This document shows positions 33,101 through 41,598 of a stretch of DNA of 64,000 nucleotides, one piece after another. The notes under the pieces are model-generated. The model was not told the DNA's origin and searched no databases. It saw only the letters and a list, made by a program, of their open reading frames with translations. A program made the translations under genes and the position numbers. How positions within the stretch are numbered: position 1 is the first letter of the stretch; each line of letters starts with the position of its first letter. The stretch comes from Singulisphaera sp. GP187 (GTDB lineage Bacteria; Planctomycetota; Planctomycetia; Gemmatales; Gemmataceae), in contig CAMDQN010000017.1 in the NCBI GenBank assembly GCA_945905925.1, positions 1 through 64,000 of the forward strand, in the 5' to 3' direction.

Positions 33101-34672
33101 TTCAGCCCCGGCCCCGCCAACGAATCGGGCCAGACGGTTTCCTCATATGCCGTGGGCGTTACCGGAATGACGGGGAACCTGATGTTCACCACCGCGCCGG
33201 CCATCGATCCGAGCGGGGTGCTGACCTATGAGGTTGCCCCGAACACGAACGGCACGGCGACCATCGAGGTGACGGTCACCGATAGCGGGAGCGGCACCGC
33301 GCCGAACGCGAACACCACCGCCGCGCAGACGTTCATGATCACCGTGACCGCGATCAACGACGAGCCGTCGGTCACACTGGCGAGTAGCGCCCTCACCGTC
33401 GCGCAGGACAGCGGCGCGTTTAGTCAGAACGGTTTCGCGACGTTCGCGCCCGGTGGCGGCGCCGATGAGGTAGGCCAGACGCCGACCTACACGCTCACCA
33501 ACACGAACAACGCGCTGTTCAGCAGCCAGCCGACGATCGACGCGACGGGCAGCCTTGCGTTCGCGACAGCACCCGGGGCGAGCGGCACCGCAGTCGTCAC
33601 GGTGAACGTCATGGACAGCGGGTCGAACGCGGCCCCGAATGACAACACCGGGGCCCCGAATCTGTTCACCATCATCGTGACCCCGGCTCCGGTGGTCACT
33701 GCTCCAGCGGTGCGCGCGCAGCTCATCGTGATGGGGACGGACGCGGGAACACCGGCGACCGTGCACGTGCTCGACGCGACCACTCACGCCGTGGTTCGCG
33801 AGATCGTGCCGTTCGCTGGGTTCATGGGCGGGGTCCGGGTGGCGCTCGGCGACGTGAACGGCGACGATCGAGACGACGTGATTGTGGGAACCGCGACCGG
33901 CGGGTCGCACGTGAAGGTGTTCGACGGTGTCAGTGGCGCTGAGGTTCAGTCGTTCTTCGCGTTCGAGGGGTTCACGGGTGGTATCGCTGTGGCGGCCGGC
34001 GACGTGAACGGCGACGGTCGAGACGACGTGATTGTGGGAACCGCGACGGGCGCGTCGCACGTGAAAGTGTTCGACGGCGTCAGTGGCGCTGTGGTTCAGT
34101 CGTTCTTCGCGTTTGAAGGGTTCACGGGCGGGGTGAAGGTCGCGGCTGGGGACGTGAACGGCGACGGGAAGGCCGACATCGCGGTTCTGGCCGGGCCGGG
34201 CGGCAACGGGCACGTGAAGGTGTTCGATGCCGTGTCGAGCGTGCTGGTTGGCTCGTTCCTCGGTTACACGAGTTACACGGGCGAGATCGATCTCGCGGTC
34301 GGCGACGTGACCGGCGACGGGTTCGGTGAGGTCATCACGACCGCGCAGAACCCGACGGAGGGCACGCACGTGAAGGCGTTCGACACGCAGGGCGAGACCG
34401 TGCGGAGTTTCTTCGCGCCGACCACAGTCGATACGGTCGCGACTGAACCGGGTTTCCGGCGGACCGCCACGTTTCCGGTCGCGCCGACGGGGAACGCCCG
34501 CGTCGGCGCAGCGGACCTGGACGGCGACCGGGTCGCGGACTACCTGCTCGTCAGCGTGTCCGGCACAGGGACGAGCCAACTCGTTCTGGTGAACGGGGCA
34601 ACCGGGGTCACGAGCACCGAGTCCGTCTTCGACGCGCTGGACGGAATCGGCGTCTATGTCGATGTGAACTGA
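30182..34672 (+). CDS. Giant surface protein with cadherin-like and FG-GAP-like repeats
   Basis: A 1496-residue extracellular protein starting at GTG 30182 (GAGG eight bases upstream). Its N-terminus carries RLWLEPLEDRSLPAPF, the planctomycete extracellular-protein motif. Residues about 380-1160 are cadherin/VCBS-like beta modules with repeated NDAPSG/NDEPS linkers and calcium-type acidic motifs. Two modules near 32001 and 32328 are almost identical at DNA level. The last 300 residues contain three tandem 50-residue FG-GAP-like repeats with GDVNGDGRDDVIVG, the DxNxDGxxD calcium loop. No transmembrane anchor is evident. It is probably a Ca2+-stiffened adhesin or stalk/envelope protein. Confidence 0.9.
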   Translation: MSFRTKSPGSKNRSVARLWLEPLEDRSLPAPFTAGNLVIYRIGDGSATLNAAATAVFLDEYQTTGLAQTPVQSIAAPTADSGSNQTLTASWATTGTATAEGLLTRSVDGQYLIFTGYDAATGTTSVATSSSLTTARVVGRVAASGIIDTSTTTTGLTASIRGATSTNGTDIWLTGSTGGVIYTTFGGSGAGTAVSTAPSNLRAVSIFDGQLYISTQSGSTIRIGSVGTGTPTTAGQTITNIPGGPTSVAGNGFFFADLSSSVAGVDTLYIADVGEGIHKYSLTSTGGNWGSNSPVALLNVSGITGVVNGSTVSLYATTPTSLVSLTDSTGHNGSVLSLSTTTLATATTNTTFRGVAFAPVAPAAPTAGTPTVTNATTVEDIQSSGGLVITASTTSGDGTTHYKVTGISNGTLYQNDGTTAISNGTFITKSQGAAGLKFTPASNLNSPGSVFSFKVQASTTNTDAGLGGSEATATITVNSVNDAPSGANKTVTTNENTAFTFAAADFGFTDPNDSPANTLLAVKIATLPALGTLTNNGSPVTAGASISVADLNGGLLVFTPATNASGSPFTTFTFQVQDAGGTASTGVDLDQTPNTITINVTAVADNSPVITSNGAGPSALVNVAENTTAVTTVTATDADIPAQTFTYSLSGADALKFNISTSGVLTFVTAPDFESPTDAGPNNVYDVIVTVTDSGSPALTDTQALAVAVTAVNDNAPVIASNGAGPSALVNVAENMTAVTTVTQTDTDMPAQTFTYSLSGTDALKFSISTSGVLTFATAPDFENPTDAGPNNVYDVTVTVTDSGSPSLADSQTLAVTVTNVNDVPAGVDKIITATEDVDYVFSVTDFLLTDANDSPANTLAGVKLASLPALGVLRNNGVPLLAGDTVSLAGITVGNFTYRGALNGNGSPYTTFTFQVQDNGGTSNGGIDLDPTPNTITVNVTPVNDEPSFTASNPPAVDEDALPQTVTGFVSVFSPGPANESGQTVSSYAVGVTGMTGNLMFTTAPAIDPSGVLTYEVAPNTNGTATIEVTVTDSGSGTAPNANTTAAQTFMITVTAINDEPSVTLASSALTVAQDSGAFSQNGFATFAPGGGADEVGQTPTYTLTNTNNALFSSQPTIDATGSLAFATAPGASGTAVVTVNVMDSGSNAAPNDNTGAPNLFTIIVTPAPVVTAPAVRAQLIVMGTDAGTPATVHVLDATTHAVVREIVPFAGFMGGVRVALGDVNGDDRDDVIVGTATGGSHVKVFDGVSGAEVQSFFAFEGFTGGIAVAAGDVNGDGRDDVIVGTATGASHVKVFDGVSGAVVQSFFAFEGFTGGVKVAAGDVNGDGKADIAVLAGPGGNGHVKVFDAVSSVLVGSFLGYTSYTGEIDLAVGDVTGDGFGEVITTAQNPTEGTHVKAFDTQGETVRSFFAPTTVDTVATEPGFRRTATFPVAPTGNARVGAADLDGDRVADYLLVSVSGTGTSQLVLVNGATGVTSTESVFDALDGIGVYVDVN
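32001..32640 (+). repeat. Tandem cadherin-like repeat, 327-bp period
   Basis: A block starting CGCCGGTGATTACGAG at 32001 recurs as CGCCGGTGATTGCGAG at 32328, with long stretches of identity (for example CTTCGGCGCTGGTGAACGTG). The period is 327 bp, or 109 residues, one cadherin-like module. The near identity implies recent duplication or gene conversion. Confidence 0.85.
33854..34303 (+). repeat. Tandem FG-GAP-like repeat, 150-bp period
   Basis: GTGAACGGCGACG starts at 33854, 34004 and 34154, exactly 150 bp apart (50 residues). The first two copies are nearly identical, with GACGACGTGATTGTGGGAAC in both. Each encodes a Ca2+-binding DVNGDxRDD loop followed by HVKVFD. Confidence 0.88.
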
Positions 34673-34681
34673 GTGGACTGT

Positions 34682-34739
34682 TTAGCCGCAGGCGAGTTCG
34701 CCAGTCCCACGTAGAACTGGCGCGCTCGCCTGCGGCTAA
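34682..34739. terminator. Bidirectional hairpin between convergent genes (TTAGCCGC family)
   Basis: Arms TTAGCCGCAGGCGAG (34682-34696) and CTCGCCTGCGGCTAA (34725-34739) enclose a second hairpin, CGCCAGT...ACTGGCG. It lies between the ends of the convergent surface-protein and DUF1549/1553 genes, a natural place for termination in both directions. It belongs to the palindrome family of 15010-15071. Confidence 0.75.
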
Positions 34740-34752
34740 CCTGCTTTCAGAG

Positions 34753-37173
34753 TTACCGAACCAACAAGAAGTCTTTGCTGTTGAGCAGCGCCCACATCAG
34801 GTCTTGCGCGCCGGCGGTGCGGTTCTCGCTCGCCTTCAGGAAGTCCAGACCGAGTTCCAGTTCCTTCACGTTCGGATGCCGCGCCAGAGACCACAGGTAG
34901 ATTTCCTTCACCAATTCCTCGTCGGTCGTCTTCTTCGCGAGCAGCAGGGCCGGGCGGGCCGCTGGGTTCTGCACGCGGCCCAGGATGCTCTTACCGTTGA
35001 GGAAGTGCAGTGCCTGGAGCATGTTCGAGCCGTTGTCGCGCTCGCACTCGCACGCATCCATCCGCTGCGGCTTCCCGAACAACCGGAGGAAGATGTTCTC
35101 CACACTCGCGTCAGGGAGTTGCGCGGCCCGGAACCCGTTGGGCAACCCCTCCGAAATCGCGGTTGCCTGCACGAGGGAATCGAGCAGCGCTTCGGCCGGG
35201 ACGCGCCGCGGGATTGCGTGCGAGAAGTTCTGGTCGTCGGCCTTGTTGCTCGCGTTCGGCACGCCGGTCCGCTGGTACGTCTGCGAAGTGACGATGCGGC
35301 GCATGAGGTGTCGGGTGTCGAAGCCACTTTGTACGAAGTCCGCGGTCAGCGCGTCGAGCAGTGCCGGATTGATGGGCGGGTTCGTGCTGCGGATGTCGTC
35401 CACGGGGTCGATGATGCCGCGATGGAAGAAGTAGCTCCAGTAGCGGTTCACGATGCCGCGCGCGAAGAACGGGTTTTTCGCGTCGGTGAGCCACTTTGCG
35501 TAAGACTCGCGGCGGTCCACACCGGCTTCGAGGTTCGGTTCGTCGCCACCGAGGAACCGTGGTGGTTGCACGCGCCCGCTCCGCGGGTTGGTCGCGGATC
35601 CGGCCGCGACGTTGAGCGTGACGACCTTCGTGTTCGCGACGCCGGGCGCACGCGGGTCTTGCTTCGCCGCGACTTGCGTGAAGAAACTCGCAAGACCGAA
35701 GTAGTCCGCCTGCGTCCAGTTCTCCATTGGGTGCGAGTGACATCGCGCGCACAGCATCCGCACGCCGCAGAACACCTGCGTCACGCGCTCGACAGTGTCG
35801 TTCGTGTCCTTGCTGATGGTGAGGTACACGCTCGCGGGGTCGTCCGTGATGCCGCCCTTCGCGGTGAGGAGTTGCTTCGCGAACTTGTCCATCGGGGTGT
35901 TCGACGAGATTGCGCTCCGAATGAACTCGCGGAACTGGAACAGCGCGGGCGCGCTCACGGAGGTGCGCGAGTTCTGGAGCAAATCACCCCACTTCAACGA
36001 CCAGTGATCCACGAACTCCGGTCGCTCGAAGAGCGTGTCGACGACCTTCTCGCGCTTCTTTGGGTCTTTGTCCGCGAGGAACGCCCGCACCTCGTCCGGC
36101 TTCGGCTGAAGCCCGATCAGGTCGAGGTACGCGCGGCGCAGAAACTCCTCGTCGCCCGCGAGGCCGCTCGACGCGATCTTGAGCCGGTTCAGTTTCTCGA
36201 TGATGGGCTTGTCGATGACGTTGTCGGGAACGGGCGTGGGCGTGAACGGGCCGGTCTCGCTCAGTGTGGTGACGCCGGTGGCCGCGAAGGTGCGCTCGAA
36301 CCGACCAATGACGGCGGTTTCACCGGCGACCACGGCTGTGACTTTCCCATCGTCGTCCACCGCCGCGAAGCGGTCGTTGTTCACCGCGAAGAGTCCCAGA
36401 CGGGTCACGTCCCGCTTGGTGCCGTCGGTGTATTCGGCGATCAGTTGGACGCGGTGCGACTGGCCCGGCTTCAGCACGAGTTTGTTGGGCACCATTGTGA
36501 CACCGACAACCTGCGCCGTGTCCTTCACGTCAGACGGCGCGCCTTGCCTAATCCAGTTGTTGAAGATGGTGTCGGAGAGCGAACCGCGAGCGAACCGTGA
36601 GCCGCCTTCGTGGAGCGCATCGCCGCGCGCCTTCGCGACGAGCAGGCTGCTACCGGGAACCTGGAAGTTCACGCGGCGCCCGGCGGAATCCTTCACGACG
36701 GCAAAGAAGTCCGGCTCCGGGTCTGCACCGCGGAGCGAGAGCTTGAAGCCGTTCTTGCCGAGCGAGTACCCGTGGCACGCGCCCGCGTTGCACCCAGCCC
36801 GCGTGAACACCGGCATCACCTCGTGGCGGAAACTGATCGGCGGTTCCTTATCGGGTAGCGAGACAGTGACCGGCACGACGAACGACTTGCCGTTCGCGGT
36901 GACGGTGATCTTCGCGGTTCCGCTGCTGACGGGTTTCACCCAACCGGCTTCGACCGTCGCGACCTTCGCATTGTCACTCGCGAAAGTGGCAGTGTCTCGC
37001 AGGTCGAGTGAGTAGCCGTCGGGGGAAGTACCAAGAACCTGAATCGCGTGAGGTTGCCGGTGCTGCTTGATCTCGATGGCAGATGGCGACACCGACACTG
37101 AAGCAACGGGGTCCGCCGCGCCGAGCGGGAACGGCAGCATCGCGACGAGCAGAACGGCGGAGAGGCGGGTCAT
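34753..37173 (-). CDS. DUF1549/DUF1553 cytochrome-type secreted protein
   Basis: An 806-residue protein with a signal peptide (MTRLSAVLLVAMLPFPLGAA). A Big_2-like Ig domain follows (residues about 22-110), then a planctomycete cytochrome-type segment with GCNAGACHG. DUF1549 comes next, with LCARCHSHPMENWTQ, a CxxCH heme motif. DUF1553 at the C-terminus has WLTDAKNPFFARGIVNRYWSYFF and NGKSILGRVQ. These proteins are paired with DUF1501 proteins in planctomycetes and are thought to function in extracytoplasmic polymer or redox metabolism, unproven. It is the last gene of the operon that begins at 41368. Confidence 0.92.
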   Translation of the reverse strand: MTRLSAVLLVAMLPFPLGAADPVASVSVSPSAIEIKQHRQPHAIQVLGTSPDGYSLDLRDTATFASDNAKVATVEAGWVKPVSSGTAKITVTANGKSFVVPVTVSLPDKEPPISFRHEVMPVFTRAGCNAGACHGYSLGKNGFKLSLRGADPEPDFFAVVKDSAGRRVNFQVPGSSLLVAKARGDALHEGGSRFARGSLSDTIFNNWIRQGAPSDVKDTAQVVGVTMVPNKLVLKPGQSHRVQLIAEYTDGTKRDVTRLGLFAVNNDRFAAVDDDGKVTAVVAGETAVIGRFERTFAATGVTTLSETGPFTPTPVPDNVIDKPIIEKLNRLKIASSGLAGDEEFLRRAYLDLIGLQPKPDEVRAFLADKDPKKREKVVDTLFERPEFVDHWSLKWGDLLQNSRTSVSAPALFQFREFIRSAISSNTPMDKFAKQLLTAKGGITDDPASVYLTISKDTNDTVERVTQVFCGVRMLCARCHSHPMENWTQADYFGLASFFTQVAAKQDPRAPGVANTKVVTLNVAAGSATNPRSGRVQPPRFLGGDEPNLEAGVDRRESYAKWLTDAKNPFFARGIVNRYWSYFFHRGIIDPVDDIRSTNPPINPALLDALTADFVQSGFDTRHLMRRIVTSQTYQRTGVPNASNKADDQNFSHAIPRRVPAEALLDSLVQATAISEGLPNGFRAAQLPDASVENIFLRLFGKPQRMDACECERDNGSNMLQALHFLNGKSILGRVQNPAARPALLLAKKTTDEELVKEIYLWSLARHPNVKELELGLDFLKASENRTAGAQDLMWALLNSKDFLLVR

Positions 37174-37205
37174 GGTGGGCTACCTGTTGTGCTGGGCGGT
37201 GTCTT

Positions 37206-37262
37206 CTTGTGCCGCTTGCGGCTTCGCGGGCAGTTTCCCCGCGAAGCCGCAAGCGGCACAAG
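37206..37262. repeat. Perfect 25-bp-arm hairpin in operon spacer
   Basis: Arms 37206-37230 (CTTGTGCCGCTTGCGGCTTC...) and 37238-37262 are exact reverse complements with a 7-base loop. It sits in the spacer between the PPC-like and DUF1549/1553 genes. It contains GCCGCTTGCGGC, related to other spacer palindromes here. Confidence 0.9.
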
Positions 37263-37272
37263 ATAATTGGTA

Positions 37273-39558
37273 TCACTTCGGCGGCGGGATCACGTTCAGG
37301 GTCACTTCCACATCGCGCCCCTTGACTCGCACGGCGGGCAACTTCGGGTCGATCGCGGTCGCGGAGAGCTTCAGTTTCGCGTCGCCAAGTGGTGTCGTTA
37401 CGGGGAGCGTCAGTTTGAACACGAACGCGGTTTCGCCCGCCTTCACGGTTATCGGCGCAGGAACCGGCACGCCGGCGGGCACGCCCGTCAGTGACACCGC
37501 GATGTCACCGGCGAAGCCGTTCAGTCGCTCGACGGCGCCCTTCACCTCGACCATTGCGCCGGTCTTGGTGTCGAGTTTTGCATCGATCTTGGCGCTCGCG
37601 AGTTTCATCGCGACCGGCAGTTTCACGGGGAGTGTTCGCACTGAGGTGACCGCGTTAGCAAGCACCCGTTGCTTGTCGGCCGAGAGCAATTCGGCCAGCA
37701 CCGCGACCTGATACGCGTCGGCCGGCAGATCGACCGGAATGAGGAGAGGAACGTCGCCTTCGCTCACCTTCGCGCCGAACTCGGTGGGCCGCTCGACGCG
37801 GAGGGCGTTTGCCACGACCGGTTGGTTGTTCACCACCGGAGTCGTTTGATTGGTGAGCAGCGTGAGACGCACCGGGGACGCGACATCGGTTCGCGTGAGC
37901 TTCACCGGCAGCGCGAGTTTTCCGCCAGGCGAAAGTCCCGCGCCTGGTGGAAGACTCTTCCAGTCGATGCTGAAGTCGGCGGTTTTGGCGGAGGTCGGCG
38001 CGACCGCGAACTCGGTCGCGAGCCACGGTTGCAGGCGTTCGAGCGGGTGACCCTTGAGGGTTACCGGTTGCTCAGTCGGACCACTGCGCCCCTTCCACGC
38101 GAGCAACCCCGCGGGCACTTCCCCGGTCGAGGTCACGGTGACGAGCGCGCCTTCGGCGTCGGGCGCGATCGTCGCGCCTTCGAGCTTCACGCCTGCGGGC
38201 AAGCCGTCGGCAAGAAGGTCGATCTTGCCCACAAAGCCGCGGCGCTCGACGAACACCGGCACGACGGCCTTTCCGCCGGCGGGCAAACTCAGCCGTTGAA
38301 GCGGCGTCGTGAGGCGGAAGTCGCCGAGTCCTTCGCCCTTCAAGGGATCGACCGTGAGCCGGTAATGACCCCGTGCACCGCCGCGCTTTTGCGAATCGAT
38401 CACGCAGACCGTGATCGCGGTCACCTTGTCCGGCACTGTGTATTCCAGCACGGGGTCGAGCGTGCCGGGCGAGTCTTCGGCTTGCGCGAGCGTGGCGCCC
38501 ATGTCGTTGCGGATCACGAGCGCGGCATCGACGTGCGAACCGAGGCGCTCCGCGAACACCTCGAACCGCACCTTCGTGTTCGGGATCACCGCGACGCTGT
38601 AGCGGTCTTCGCTCTCGCCCATCAGTTTGCCGGACACCGCGATTCGCCCGGCGGGAAGTTCTTGCGGCTTGCCCGGCTTCGCGGAGGCGTTCACCTCCTC
38701 GAACTCCTGGCGCGTGCTGTATTCCACAAACGGCCGCGGGCCGGTCCACGAGCCGTCCTTCGGCCACGGCAGCGCGACGATGGTTCCCTTCGTGTTCGGC
38801 ACCGCGACCTGCTCGAACCGCGTCCCGATCAACTCCACGGTCTTCCGGTTCTTGTCGATCGCGGGCGGGAACACCTGATCGACGAACGCGAAGTCCCCGA
38901 TTTTGAGCCGGAAGTTACCGGGCGCGGGCCCGGCGTACTCCGCGTCGTGAAGCGCGACGGTGTACGTGCCGTCGGCCGGGAGAGTCGCGGTGAGTCGCGT
39001 ATCGCCACTGAGCGCGGGCTTGCCCCATGCCCATTCGATCTGGAGTTTCTTGGCGTTGTAGAGGTGAATGACCGGCCGAAGTTTGCCGCCGAGACGCTGC
39101 GATTCGACCTCCACTGTGATCTTCTGGCCAGTCTTGCCGGTGAACGTCGTTTCCAGCACCGCGCTGCCGGTGAGTGTGCCGTGCAGCGCGACCGGCAGCG
39201 TTTCGACCTTCACCGCGAACGGCAGTTGCGGCAGCGCGTCCACGCCGATGACCGTAGGCAGACTCACGCCGCCGTCGGTGACGATGCGGAGGTGATGCAA
39301 TCCCGGTGTTGTGGCTTCGAGTGTGACCTCGAACACCACGAGTTTGTCGGTGTTGCCTGGCTTGAGTGCTTGTTTCGCGGGGAAGGGCAGGAGCAGTTTT
39401 GGTGTTTTGCCGAGGTCGTCGCCGGTCACGGTGACGGTGGTGGTGCCGTTAGTCTGAAGGCCGCGCACGTTGATCTCGCGCACCGTCGGTTCGGCCGCCG
39501 TCAGCCGGAGCGTGAGTACGAGAAGAGCGACACAGGAGAGAATGCGAGGTGTGGTCAT
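37273..39558 (-). CDS. Secreted beta-domain protein with pre-peptidase C-terminal-like modules
   Basis: A 761-residue exported protein (signal MTTPRILSCVALLVLTLRLTAA). It is built of Ig/PPC-type beta modules: an IPT-like start (VREINVRGLQTNGTTTVTVTG) and pre-peptidase C-terminal-like domains with RYSVAVIPNTKVRFEVFAERLGS and PVLEYTVPDKV. The FAVKVETLPVALHGTL region resembles the prototypical PPC strand order. There is no catalytic residue pattern. It is encoded between DUF1501 and DUF1549/1553 genes, a common planctomycete trio, and probably provides binding or structural modules for them. Confidence 0.8.
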   Translation of the reverse strand: MTTPRILSCVALLVLTLRLTAAEPTVREINVRGLQTNGTTTVTVTGDDLGKTPKLLLPFPAKQALKPGNTDKLVVFEVTLEATTPGLHHLRIVTDGGVSLPTVIGVDALPQLPFAVKVETLPVALHGTLTGSAVLETTFTGKTGQKITVEVESQRLGGKLRPVIHLYNAKKLQIEWAWGKPALSGDTRLTATLPADGTYTVALHDAEYAGPAPGNFRLKIGDFAFVDQVFPPAIDKNRKTVELIGTRFEQVAVPNTKGTIVALPWPKDGSWTGPRPFVEYSTRQEFEEVNASAKPGKPQELPAGRIAVSGKLMGESEDRYSVAVIPNTKVRFEVFAERLGSHVDAALVIRNDMGATLAQAEDSPGTLDPVLEYTVPDKVTAITVCVIDSQKRGGARGHYRLTVDPLKGEGLGDFRLTTPLQRLSLPAGGKAVVPVFVERRGFVGKIDLLADGLPAGVKLEGATIAPDAEGALVTVTSTGEVPAGLLAWKGRSGPTEQPVTLKGHPLERLQPWLATEFAVAPTSAKTADFSIDWKSLPPGAGLSPGGKLALPVKLTRTDVASPVRLTLLTNQTTPVVNNQPVVANALRVERPTEFGAKVSEGDVPLLIPVDLPADAYQVAVLAELLSADKQRVLANAVTSVRTLPVKLPVAMKLASAKIDAKLDTKTGAMVEVKGAVERLNGFAGDIAVSLTGVPAGVPVPAPITVKAGETAFVFKLTLPVTTPLGDAKLKLSATAIDPKLPAVRVKGRDVEVTLNVIPPPK

Positions 39559-39565
39559 GAGCGTT

Positions 39566-39668
39566 GGCGAACCCCGGCCGCAAGGCCCGGGGTGTCGCAG
39601 AGCGGGTGTTCCGCGGGCGGGATGGGTTGGTATCGCGCCCCGGCCTTGCGGCCGGGGTGCGCCAAGTG
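39566..39668. repeat. CCCCGGCCGCAAGGCC palindrome in operon spacer
   Basis: The element carries ACCCCGGCCGCAAGGCCCGG at one end and CCCCGGCCTTGCGGCCGGGG at the other, inverse forms that differ by one base. It lies between the DUF1501 and PPC-like genes and would fold into a very stable RNA stem. Confidence 0.75.
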
Positions 39669-39670
39669 GG

Positions 39671-41050
39671 TCACATGAACAACTGGCGGATTGGTTCGGC
39701 TTCGACCAACCGCACGGGCCGGTCGCCGATGCCGGGCATCATCGTGGCGTCGAGGTTGATGCCCATACCGTGGTACAGCGACGCGAGCATCTGTGGCGGT
39801 TCCACCGGCGTATCGATCGGCCGGCTACCGATCTTGTCCGTAGCACCGATGACCTGACCGCCCTTGAAGTTCCCGCCCGCGAAGAAGTTCGTCCACGCGG
39901 CCGGGTAGTGGTCGCGTCCGCTCTTGCCGTTCAGTCGCGGCGTGCGCCCGAACTCGCTGAACACCGCGACCACCGTTTCTTCCAGCATCCCGCGTTCGGC
40001 GAGGTCCGTGATGAGTGCCGTGAACGCCCAGTCGAACTGCGGGCACAGGAACCGTTCGTAGTCCGAGTAGGTGTTGTTCAACCCGCCACCATCGGCGTGC
40101 ATGTCCCAGCACGAGAGCCCGAACACCGTGTCGAAGTGGTTAACGGTGACGAACCGCACTCCGCCTTCGATTAACCTCCGCGCCATCAGGCACGACTGGC
40201 CGAACGTGTTGCGACCGTAGCGATCGCGGGTCTTGTCCGGTTCGTCGGCGAGGTTGAACGCTTTCTTGGCTTCTGGCGAAGTTAACAGCCGGAAGGCACG
40301 CTGGTACGCCGCGTCGTGTTCGCCGACGGCCCGCGTTTCGGTGTGCTTTTGCAACTCATCGACCTGTTCGAGCAACCGCTTGCGGGCATCTAAGCGAGAG
40401 GCGGATTCGCCGGCGGGCACTTCGAGGTCACCGATCTTGAACTTCGGCAGTGCTGGGTCCGCGTTCAGGAAGAACGGTTCGTGCGCGCTGCCGAGGTATC
40501 CGGCGGTCTGCCCGTGCAGCGGGCCGGCACCGGTGTTCCCGATCGGACTGGGGAGGATCACGTTCGCGGGCAGGTCACCTTTCGCGCCGAAGACACGCGA
40601 GATCACGCTCCCGATGTGCGGCTTCATGCTGTCCGCGTTGAAGTCGTGACCGGTCATCATCCAGCGCTGGCCGTTCTCGTGCGTCGCGCCCGTCTTGTGA
40701 TGGAGGCTCCTGACCAGCGCAACCCGATCCATCATCTTCGCCATCAGCGGGAAGTGTTCGCAGATTTGAATGCCGTTGACGTTCGTCTTGATCGGCTTGA
40801 ACTTGCCGCGCACTTCCGCGGGCGCGTCAGGCTTCATGTCCCAGGTGTCGAGCGCGCCAGGCGAGCCGACAAGGAATAACGTGATGCAGTTCTTGATCTT
40901 GGCTTTGTTCGCGTCCGCGGCGCCGGCCTGTTGCAGCCGGAAGAACGTGGGCAATGCGAGCGCGCCGGCACCCGCGGCGCCGGCGGTGAGGAAACTGCGG
41001 CGCGAAGGTCCTTCGCAGAGCGGAACCTTCTCGTTGCCGATGTTGAGCAT
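39671..41050 (-). CDS. DUF1501 protein, Tat-type signal
   Basis: A 459-residue protein. The signal has SRRSFLTAGAAGAGALALPTF near residues 16-36, a twin-arginine export signal. The DUF1501 (sulfatase-like alkaline-phosphatase superfamily) domain shows NCITLFLVGSPGALDTWDMKPDAP, VALVRSLHHKTGATHENG, the C-terminal VVAVFSEFGRTPRLN and GRDHYPAAW. The family's enzymatic activity has not been established. It follows the 101-residue gene by 12 bp and belongs to the same operon as the PPC-like and DUF1549/1553 genes. Confidence 0.92.
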   Translation of the reverse strand: MLNIGNEKVPLCEGPSRRSFLTAGAAGAGALALPTFFRLQQAGAADANKAKIKNCITLFLVGSPGALDTWDMKPDAPAEVRGKFKPIKTNVNGIQICEHFPLMAKMMDRVALVRSLHHKTGATHENGQRWMMTGHDFNADSMKPHIGSVISRVFGAKGDLPANVILPSPIGNTGAGPLHGQTAGYLGSAHEPFFLNADPALPKFKIGDLEVPAGESASRLDARKRLLEQVDELQKHTETRAVGEHDAAYQRAFRLLTSPEAKKAFNLADEPDKTRDRYGRNTFGQSCLMARRLIEGGVRFVTVNHFDTVFGLSCWDMHADGGGLNNTYSDYERFLCPQFDWAFTALITDLAERGMLEETVVAVFSEFGRTPRLNGKSGRDHYPAAWTNFFAGGNFKGGQVIGATDKIGSRPIDTPVEPPQMLASLYHGMGINLDATMMPGIGDRPVRLVEAEPIRQLFM

Positions 41051-41062
41051 TGGCCCGCTCCT

Positions 41063-41368
41063 TTAGATGGTGTAAGTGACGGCATTGGAAATCACGACGA
41101 ACTTGCTGACGGTGTATTCGCCGGCGGGGTTCTTCGCGTAGTTCACGTACTTGAACTGCTCCAACACGATCTCGTAGACGCCGGGCGTCGTGTCCGGGTG
41201 TTCGTAGGTGTGTTCGCCACGGGCCGGCGCGGTGCCGATTTCCTTGCCGTCTCGCTTGACGACCCATCGCAGTTGGAGACCCCAGTCTCCACTCACGTCA
41301 GTGCGCGCCACCATGCGCCCTTTGAGACGCAGTTCGGCTTTGGGCGTGGCGTCGAACTTCTGTTCCAT
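41063..41368 (-). CDS. Small conserved-looking protein heading the DUF1501 operon
   Basis: A 101-residue protein beginning at the ATG at 41368 with GAGGAG eight bases upstream. It has no signal peptide and no membrane helix. The sequence is beta-rich (AELRLKGRMVARTDVSGDWG, EIGTAPARGEHTYEH, GVYEIVLEQFKYVNY), suggesting an Ig-like sandwich. I do not recognise a family. The 12-bp spacing to the DUF1501 gene indicates co-transcription and perhaps a partner role. Confidence 0.7.
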   Translation of the reverse strand: MEQKFDATPKAELRLKGRMVARTDVSGDWGLQLRWVVKRDGKEIGTAPARGEHTYEHPDTTPGVYEIVLEQFKYVNYAKNPAGEYTVSKFVVISNAVTYTI

Positions 41369-41530
41369 GGGAACGGCTCCTCGCGGCGGGAATGACGGTG
41401 GGAAGGATTCGCGGAAGCTTACAGGTGGGAGACCCTGGTGAGAGTCGTATGAAGAGCCTACTCTGGCGTTGGTCGCGTTGCAAGCGATTCCTTAGATTCT
41501 GCGCGGCGCTACGCGTGGAACGTGGACAAA

Positions 41531-41546
41531 CGTTCCACGTGGAACG
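41531..41546. promoter_or_regulatory. parS-like centromere palindrome
   Basis: CGTTCCACGTGGAACG is a perfect 16-bp palindrome that fits the bacterial parS pattern (GTTNCACGTGNAAC) in its central 14 bases; Pseudomonas-type parS is TGTTCCACGTGGAACA/C. It lies in the 230-bp divergent spacer between the DUF1501 operon and the AhpD-like gene. ParB binding is inferred. No parA, parB or dnaA lies in the window. A 16-bp palindrome could also be an operator. Confidence 0.55.
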
Positions 41547-41598
41547 TTGTTTGGAGCTACGAACGTTCCGAAACAAGTCGTTTTCGAGGGGATCCGTC

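Noticed and set aside
33143-34579. A 478-codon minus-strand open frame across the surface protein
   Set aside because: It is the high-GC shadow of the FG-GAP-like repeat region; Arg/His-rich with no signal peptide or domain.
34753-37173. Standard c-type heme site at GCNAGACHG
   Set aside because: Spacing is CxxxxCH, not CxxCH; it is the usual planctomycete motif in this family and may not hold heme. The separate CARCH motif does fit.
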